Below, in pieces: positions 59,138 through 64,000 of a stretch of 64,000 nt of DNA. The position numbers and the translations under genes are program-made. Position 1 is the stretch's first letter; the number at the start of each line of letters is the position of its first letter. The notes below the pieces were generated by a model. The model worked only from the letters and a program-made list of their open reading frames with translations, ran no database searches and had not been told where the DNA came from. This DNA is from Pseudonocardia thermophila. GTDB lineage: Bacteria; Actinomycetota; Actinomycetes; Mycobacteriales; Pseudonocardiaceae. The stretch lies in the NCBI RefSeq assembly GCF_900142365.1, contig NZ_FRAP01000017.1, forward strand, positions 96,544 through 160,543. The letters run 5' to 3'.

Positions 59138-61272
59138 CGAGCCGTACGACGATGAGCAGCTCCGCAGCCGTGCCCGAGCGGGCCACCGACCGCTGCGCCG
59201 ATCTCCTCGGCACGCTCGACGAGATCACCGTGATCGGGTCGGGTGCGGCCGCCGCGACCGCCACGCGGATCCTGCGCGCACTGGGTGCGACGGTGCGGGC
59301 CGTCGACGCCGGGAGGGGGAGCATCGACGTCCGCGCCTTCGACGACGCCCCGATCGTCCTCTGCGACGTCGTCGACTGCGGGGTGCCGGAGCACTTCGCC
59401 GCCGACGTCGCCGAACGCGCGGCCGGGCTGTGGATCACGATCTCGGCGTTCGGGCTCGACGGGCCGCTCGGCGGCAGGCCCGGCTCGGACCTGGTCTGCG
59501 CCGCCGCCAGCGGGCTGCTCTCAACCGTGTCCGGACCTCCCGGCCGATACCACCCCATGCCGGGGCGGCAGGCGCTCAAGGTCGCGGGCGAGACGGCGGC
59601 GCTGGCGGTCATGCACGGCGTGTCCGAGCTGAGAGCCGGGGAGCCGGCGCTGCACCTGGATCTCTCGGTGCAGGAGGCTGCCGCCTTCTGCTCCATCCAG
59701 CAGGAGGTCTCTCATCATCTCTACGAATGCGGCGGTCCGGCCGGCGCCGCCCGGTACGCGACGCCGTCCGGGTTGTTCTCCTGCACCGACGGAGAGCTGG
59801 GCATCGTCGTGCTCGACGATCACCAGTGGGTCCGGGTCGCCGGGGTACTCGGCAGACCGGAGTTGGCCGAGCAGTACCCGTCCCCGGCCGCGCGGCTGGC
59901 CAACCGGCCCGTCATCGACCAGGTGATGCGCGAGTGGACCGCCGGGCGGTCGAAGCTCGAGTGCGAGCGACTGCTGCAGGAGGCCGGGGTGGCCGCCGTG
60001 GCGCTGCGCACGCCGGAGGAAGCGCGCGCGCTCGAGCAGTTCCGCGTGCGCGGCTTCGTGACCACCGGGAGCACGGACGACTGCCCGCGCACGCACGTGC
60101 TGCCAGCCGCCGTGACCCGTCGTCCGGCGCCGCAGCGGTGGGCGGACCGCCCCGGTTCACTGCGCGACCTGCGGGTCGCCGAGGTCACCGGGGTGCTGGC
60201 CGGTCCGCTTGCCGGGGCGATCCTCGGGGCGATGGGGGCCGAGGTCGTCCGGCTGGAGGACGCGGAGCGCCTCGACATCTATCGGCGCAACGGGCCGTTC
60301 GCCGGCGGGGTAGCCGGGCCGGAGCGGGCGGCGTACTTCGCGATGGCCAACTACAACAAGCGCAGCGTGTCCGCCGGGATCGGCTCCGACCCCGGCCTGG
60401 TGAGGCGGATCTGCGGATGGGCCGATCTGCTCCTGGAGAACGTCGGAGCGCGGCGCCTCGGCCAGCTGGCGATCCGGCCGGACGAGATGTTTCTCGACGC
60501 GGGCAAGGCGCGGGTGGCGGTCTCCGGCTTCGGCCACACGGGCCCGTGCGCGGCGTACAAGGCGTACGCCCCCAACGTGCACGCCTTCGGTGGGTTCCTC
60601 GAGGCGGTGCGGATCTCGGCCGGGCCCGAGGCGCGGGTGTTGACGTCGTTCGCCGACTACTGCGCGTCGGTGTGGGGCGCACTGCTCGCCGCCGCGTGGT
60701 GGCTCGGCGACCCCGGCGAGGCGTGCGACTTCGACATCGCCATGGCGGAGGTGGTGGCCGCCAAGGTGGACGACGTCACCCCACCGCGCCCCGTGCCCCC
60801 CGCCGAGGCGGGTGCGGTCCGCGGCCGCGAGTTCCTGGTGCGCTGCGCCGACGGCGACGTCGCCCTCGCCACCACCGCACCCACCGACGTGCGGACTGCC
60901 GCTGCCGAGCTCGGACTGGACGTCGGTGCGCTGTCGATCGTGCGCTCCGCCGACGCGTTCGTCCTCGATGTCCGTGACGGCACCGCACCGCAGTCGGCCG
61001 ACGTGCTCGCCGCGGCGGCCCGGTTCGCGACCGCCTGCCGAGCGCTCGTGCCCACCGAGGTGATCACCGACGAGCAGCTCGCCGCTCGGGAGTTCTTCCT
61101 CGGGCTCGATCACGCCGAGATCGGCACCGCCACGATCTTCGCGTTGCCGTGGAAACGGGCCCTCCGGCCGCGCACCGGATACCGGGCGGCCCCCCTGCTC
61201 GGCCAGGACGACCGGTGGATGGCTGAGGAACTGACGCACACCGCCGACCGTCGCGCATCCGCGCGACCGTGA
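59134..61272 (+). CDS. Tandem-domain family III CoA transferase
   Basis: 712 residues, about twice the family length, made of two CaiB/BaiF-type halves (about 25-330 and 340-700). The second half is canonical at its start: LRVAEVTGVLAGPLAGAILG, GAEVVRLEDAERLD, ANYNKRSVS, LLENVGAR, with the catalytic-type Asp508 in TSFADYCASVWG. In the first half the equivalent position is Glu153 (VAGETAALAVMHG) and the N-terminal Rossmann strand is degenerate (EITVIGSGAAAATATRIL). Probably one working active site built from both halves. It lies between two acyl-CoA dehydrogenase genes. Confidence 0.88.
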   Translation: MTSRTTMSSSAAVPERATDRCADLLGTLDEITVIGSGAAAATATRILRALGATVRAVDAGRGSIDVRAFDDAPIVLCDVVDCGVPEHFAADVAERAAGLWITISAFGLDGPLGGRPGSDLVCAAASGLLSTVSGPPGRYHPMPGRQALKVAGETAALAVMHGVSELRAGEPALHLDLSVQEAAAFCSIQQEVSHHLYECGGPAGAARYATPSGLFSCTDGELGIVVLDDHQWVRVAGVLGRPELAEQYPSPAARLANRPVIDQVMREWTAGRSKLECERLLQEAGVAAVALRTPEEARALEQFRVRGFVTTGSTDDCPRTHVLPAAVTRRPAPQRWADRPGSLRDLRVAEVTGVLAGPLAGAILGAMGAEVVRLEDAERLDIYRRNGPFAGGVAGPERAAYFAMANYNKRSVSAGIGSDPGLVRRICGWADLLLENVGARRLGQLAIRPDEMFLDAGKARVAVSGFGHTGPCAAYKAYAPNVHAFGGFLEAVRISAGPEARVLTSFADYCASVWGALLAAAWWLGDPGEACDFDIAMAEVVAAKVDDVTPPRPVPPAEAGAVRGREFLVRCADGDVALATTAPTDVRTAAAELGLDVGALSIVRSADAFVLDVRDGTAPQSADVLAAAARFATACRALVPTEVITDEQLAAREFFLGLDHAEIGTATIFALPWKRALRPRTGYRAAPLLGQDDRWMAEELTHTADRRASARP

Positions 61273-61284
61273 AGTGGAGGAGAC

Positions 61285-62466
61285 GTGCCGCACATCGCAC
61301 TCGGCGGTGAGGACCGCACGGACGAGCAGCGTGACCTGCGCATGGAGCTGCGCCGGCTGCTCACGCGGCTGTGGAGCGACGACCACGCCCGTGAGCTGGC
61401 CGACGGCGACCGCACCACCGGCGCGAAGCTCGCCGCGGTGCTCGAACACGACATCGCCCTCGGGGCGCTGCTGGTGCCCGAGGAGCTGGGCGGTCACGGC
61501 GGCGGGTGTGTGGAGGCGGCCGTCGCCGCCGAGGAGCTCGGCGCCGCTTCGGCGCCGTCCCGCCTGCTCGGCGACGCGATGTCCGCCCACCTGCTGGCGA
61601 CGAGCGGGGACGCTGAGCTCCACCGGCGGCTGCGCCGAGTGGTCGAGGACGGCGTGCCGGCGGCGGTCGTGTGGCCGGCGCAGGACGCGACGTGGGACCT
61701 GCACCAGATCCATCCCGTCGAGATCACCGGTGCGGGCGCGAGCGGGCGGTTCCGGTACGTCGCCGAGGCGCTCGACGCCGCGCTGCTCCTGGTGCCCGCC
61801 CGCCGCGGCGCCGAATTCGGCCTGCTGCTGCTCGACCTGTCCCGGGAAGGCTCGGGTGTCGAGCTGCACCCGGCGAAGGGTGCGGACGTGTTGCGGCCGC
61901 TCGGGGGGCTGACCGTGGCGGGCCCGACGGGGGAGTGGGTGGGGCTCGCCGAGCCCCAGCGGGTGTTCACCGAGACCGTCGCGTTGGGGGCGATCGTCCT
62001 CGCTGCCGAGATGATCGGTGCGGCTCGCTCGTGCATCGAGCGGATGGCGACCTACGCCGGGCAGCGGGAGCAGTTCGGCCGGACCATCGGCTCCTTCCAG
62101 GCGCTGCGCCACCAGATCGTGGACGCGCTCGTCGCGTGGGAGGCCGCGCGGGCGATGACCTACCGGGCGGCGGCCGGGTTCGCCGCCATGACCCGCGGGA
62201 CGGCGCGGATCGACGACGTCGAGCCGATGGCGCGGATGGCGAAGGCGGCGGCGAGCGACGCGCTCGGCGAGGCCTCCGAGACCTGCATCCACGTGTACGG
62301 CGCCATCGGGTTCACCTGGGAGAACCCGGTGCACCTCGCGTTCAAGCGCTGGGCGGCATCGGCCCAGATCTTCGGGTCACCGACCGAGCAGCGCGTCCGC
62401 GTCTGCCAGCACGCGATCATCAACGCGGGCGGGCGTGCCGGCGGTGCGCTGCGGGTGGCCGGATGA
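61285..62466 (+). CDS. Acyl-CoA dehydrogenase (second subunit type)
   Basis: 393 residues from GTG 61285 behind GGAGGAG. LLVPEELGGHGGGCVEAAVA, then a shortened central domain without the usual TEPxxGSD block (AVVWPAQDATWDLHQI instead), and a good C-terminal domain: YAGQREQFGRTIGSFQALRH, YGAIGFTWENPVHLAFKRW. This reduced form is typical of the partner subunit in heteromeric acyl-CoA dehydrogenases of sterol side-chain degradation. ATGA overlap with the lactonase gene. Confidence 0.88.
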   Translation: MPHIALGGEDRTDEQRDLRMELRRLLTRLWSDDHARELADGDRTTGAKLAAVLEHDIALGALLVPEELGGHGGGCVEAAVAAEELGAASAPSRLLGDAMSAHLLATSGDAELHRRLRRVVEDGVPAAVVWPAQDATWDLHQIHPVEITGAGASGRFRYVAEALDAALLLVPARRGAEFGLLLLDLSREGSGVELHPAKGADVLRPLGGLTVAGPTGEWVGLAEPQRVFTETVALGAIVLAAEMIGAARSCIERMATYAGQREQFGRTIGSFQALRHQIVDALVAWEAARAMTYRAAAGFAAMTRGTARIDDVEPMARMAKAAASDALGEASETCIHVYGAIGFTWENPVHLAFKRWAASAQIFGSPTEQRVRVCQHAIINAGGRAGGALRVAG

Positions 62467-63404
62467 GCGCCGCCGCGCCGAGCCCGGTGCGGCCGTGGCC
62501 GGCACCGCCGGAGTTCCTCGAGCTGCGCGACGTCCGGGTGCTCGCCGAGGGGCTGGCGTTCCCGGAGGGCCCGGTCGTGCTGGACGACGGATCGGTGGCC
62601 TTCGTGCAGCTGCGCGGTGGGTGCGTGTCCCGGGTCGCCCCGGACGGCACCCTGTCGACGCTGGCCGAGGTCCCGGGGGAGCCGAACGGGGCCGCGCTGG
62701 GCCCGGACGGCGCGCTCTACCTGTGCAACCGAGGACACGGTGCACCCGCGGGGATCCAGCGCGTGGACATCGCGCGGGGCAGCGTCGAAGAGCTCTACAC
62801 CGAGTGCGCAGGCGAGCCGTTCGTCTCGCCGAACGACCTGGTCTTCGACGCCGCGGGCGGGTTCTGGTTCACCGATCTCGGCGGCGGCGCGCTGTACTAC
62901 GCGCTGCCGGACGGCAGCCGGGTGGAGCGGATGATCGACGACGCGATCACCCCCAACGGGGTCGGGATCTCGCCCGACGGGAGCTCGCTGTACTGGGCGC
63001 AGACCCAGACCCGGCAGGTCATGCGCCGCCGGCTCGCCGCACCCGGCGTCCTGGTCCCGTCCCCGGGCTACGGAATCGCGCCCCTGATCCGCAAGGGCGG
63101 CTCGGACGAGGACGGGCTGGTGGTGGGCCTGCCCAACGGTCAGGAGCTGGACTCGCTCGCCATCGAGGAGGGCGGCGCGGTGTGCGTCGGGACCCTGCTG
63201 GAGTCGGGCATCACCGTCGTGGATCCGGACGGCACCGTCCTGGAGAAGCACCTGCTACCGCCCGCCCTCGCCGACGGTGCCGTCACCAACATCTGCTTCG
63301 GCGGCCCCGGCATGACCACCGCGTACCTGACGCTGTCGTTGACCGGGCGGGTGATCTCGTGCCGCTGGCCCCGGCCGGGGCTGCGGCTTCCGTTCCAGGC
63401 CTGA
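62463..63404 (+). CDS. SMP-30/gluconolactonase-family hydrolase
   Basis: 313 residues, six-bladed beta-propeller. LAEGLAFPEGPVVLDDGSVA, GEPNGAALGPDGALYLCNRG, VSPNDLVFDAAGGFWFTDLG, TPNGVGISPDGSSLYWAQT give the metal-site Glu, Asn and Asp residues of the family. It should open a lactone, a natural fate for a BVMO product. Last gene of the operon; a strong hairpin follows 4 nt after the stop. Confidence 0.9.
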   Translation: MSAAAPSPVRPWPAPPEFLELRDVRVLAEGLAFPEGPVVLDDGSVAFVQLRGGCVSRVAPDGTLSTLAEVPGEPNGAALGPDGALYLCNRGHGAPAGIQRVDIARGSVEELYTECAGEPFVSPNDLVFDAAGGFWFTDLGGGALYYALPDGSRVERMIDDAITPNGVGISPDGSSLYWAQTQTRQVMRRRLAAPGVLVPSPGYGIAPLIRKGGSDEDGLVVGLPNGQELDSLAIEEGGAVCVGTLLESGITVVDPDGTVLEKHLLPPALADGAVTNICFGGPGMTTAYLTLSLTGRVISCRWPRPGLRLPFQA

Positions 63405-63408
63405 CGCC

Positions 63409-63443
63409 GTGGGTCCCGGCCCTGCGTCGGGGCCGGGACTCAC
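63409..63443 (+). terminator. Hairpin terminator after the lactonase operon
   Basis: GTCCCGGCCC at 63413-63422 pairs with GGGCCGGGAC at 63430-63439, loop of 7 nt; the stem extends to 63409/63443 with one G-T pair. No T-run, as is common in actinobacteria. Confidence 0.75.
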
Positions 63444-63578
63444 GAGCAGATCCTCGACGGCATCACCGGGCGGCCGCGGTCCATGTCCGACCGCACCCGT
63501 GATCACTCTGCGTGGTCGCGCGATCCCTGTTCGTGCAGGCCGCGAGCCCGACGGTCGCGGGGAGCGCGGAGGTGCTCC

Positions 63579-63834
63579 TCAGACCGCGGTCCGCGCGGTG
63601 ACGTCCCGCAGCACCTTCACGGTCAGCCCGCCGTCGACGGCGAGCACCTGGCCGGTCACGTACGTCGCCGTGGCGAGGAACAGACACACATCGGCGACCT
63701 CATCCGGCAGTCCGGGCCGGGCGAGGATGGTCCGGGCGGAGACAGACGCGCGCAGCGCGGCGGAGTCCTTCGGCCACATCGGCGTCTCGATGCCACCCGG
63801 GGCGAGGGCGTTGACCCGCACCTGTGGGCCTAGG
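63579..63834 (-). pseudogene. SDR fragment cut by an insertion-sequence end
   Basis: About 84 codons with LGPQVRVNALAPGGIETPMW, ARPGLPDEVADVCLFLATAT and YVTGQVLAVDGGLTVKV, the C-terminal third of a classical SDR ending at 63579. The N-terminal two thirds, with the cofactor loop and YxxxK, are missing: at 63835 the sequence changes to TGTACTGACCC, an IS-type end. The rest may lie beyond the element, outside the window. Confidence 0.8.
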
Positions 63835-64000
63835 TGTACTGACCCGGGAGGTTGTTGACAGTTAGGCGGCGAGTCGGGTGGCTGGGGGTCGGCCACCGAG
63901 AGCGGTGAACCGTCCTGGGTTCGCGAGAGGCTGAGGTTCAGGCCACCTCGCCCCGTTGGGCGATGGTGTCACTATACATGACTTCCCACTCTATGGGTGT
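63835..64000 (-). mobile_element. Insertion-sequence end, IS3/IS481-like (runs off the window)
   Basis: TGTACTGACCCGGGAGG at the junction has the TG start and CTGACCC core common at ends of IS3- and IS481-type elements. On the minus strand a short frame ending at 63862 reads TALGGRPPATRLAA, which resembles the tail of IS481-like transposases. The frame is interrupted by a TAG further up, so the transposase may be damaged. The family call is tentative. Confidence 0.5.

Noticed and set aside
57952..61272. A single 1,106-codon plus frame spanning dehydrogenase and CoA transferase
   Set aside because: Only its second part (from 59134) is a real protein; the first part is out of frame with the acyl-CoA dehydrogenase and has no family features.
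1..64000. tRNA, rRNA, CRISPR array or replication origin
   Set aside because: No cloverleaf, rRNA-like, spaced-repeat or DnaA-box cluster pattern was recognised; a covariance-model scan would be needed to exclude small RNAs.

Overview
The window is very GC-rich DNA with GTG starts, stop/start overlaps (ATGA, GTGA) and G/C third positions, typical of an actinobacterium. Small proteins of the DUF1876 and DUF1918 types, a mycofactocin-type (NDMA-dependent) alcohol dehydrogenase and LLM-class oxidoreductases that may use F420 fit a mycolic-acid-related or Pseudonocardia-like genus. The genus is an inference; no rRNA or tRNA gene is visible.

Layout. 1-2,892 is ordinary chromosome: a cut phosphoribosyltransferase, DUF1876, a GAF protein, an M50 site-2 protease with CBS domains, and DUF1918. 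2,893-5,021 is scar tissue: a flavin reductase remnant, a structured non-coding stretch and a dead IS110-family element. From 5,022 to about 63,400 the window is one catabolic island: (i) a minus operon 12,841->5,022 (Baeyer-Villiger monooxygenase [BVMO], two SDRs, a family 5 binding protein, a 21-codon reading frame, a fused TRAP permease and a TAXI receptor); (ii) plus genes for an MHS transporter and an NTF2-like protein; (iii) a minus aldehyde dehydrogenase; (iv) an eleven-gene plus operon 16,817-28,888 (DUF35, thiolase, CoA transferase, KstD-like flavoprotein, two crotonases, acyl-CoA synthetase, CoxG-like, SDR, cyclase, BVMO); (v) a minus operon 32,831->28,851 (LLM, cyclase, esterase, LLM); (vi) two BVMOs facing a TetR gene; (vii) a plus group with cupin, crotonase, alcohol dehydrogenase and a decayed aldehyde dehydrogenase; (viii) a nine-gene plus operon 41,639-51,944 (crotonase, two amidohydrolases, alcohol dehydrogenase, SDR, thiolase-like, DUF35, P450, molybdopterin oxidoreductase); (ix) a minus dipeptide-type ABC operon 57,426->51,973; (x) a plus operon 57,959-63,404 (two acyl-CoA dehydrogenases, a double CoA transferase, an SMP-30 lactonase). 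The right edge carries an SDR cut by an insertion-sequence end.

How it works together (inference): uptake by ABC, TRAP and MHS carriers; oxidation of alcohols and ketones by P450, alcohol dehydrogenases, SDRs and the KstD-like enzyme; oxygen insertion next to ring or chain ketones by four BVMOs; opening of esters and lactones by the esterase, SMP-30 and cyclase-family hydrolases; CoA activation by the synthetase and CoA transferases; then beta-oxidation and thiolase or retro-aldol cleavage. An alicyclic ketone, terpenoid or steroid-like compound is the likely substrate class; the exact substrate cannot be read from the sequence.

The most striking signal is regulatory: a 25-bp composite operator, RAAC-N4-GTTC-N9-GAAC, occurs seven times. 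Every copy starts 6-13 nt after a -10 box and is oriented with transcription, in front of six of the catabolic or transport units (two divergent copies in one gap). This points to one island-wide regulon.
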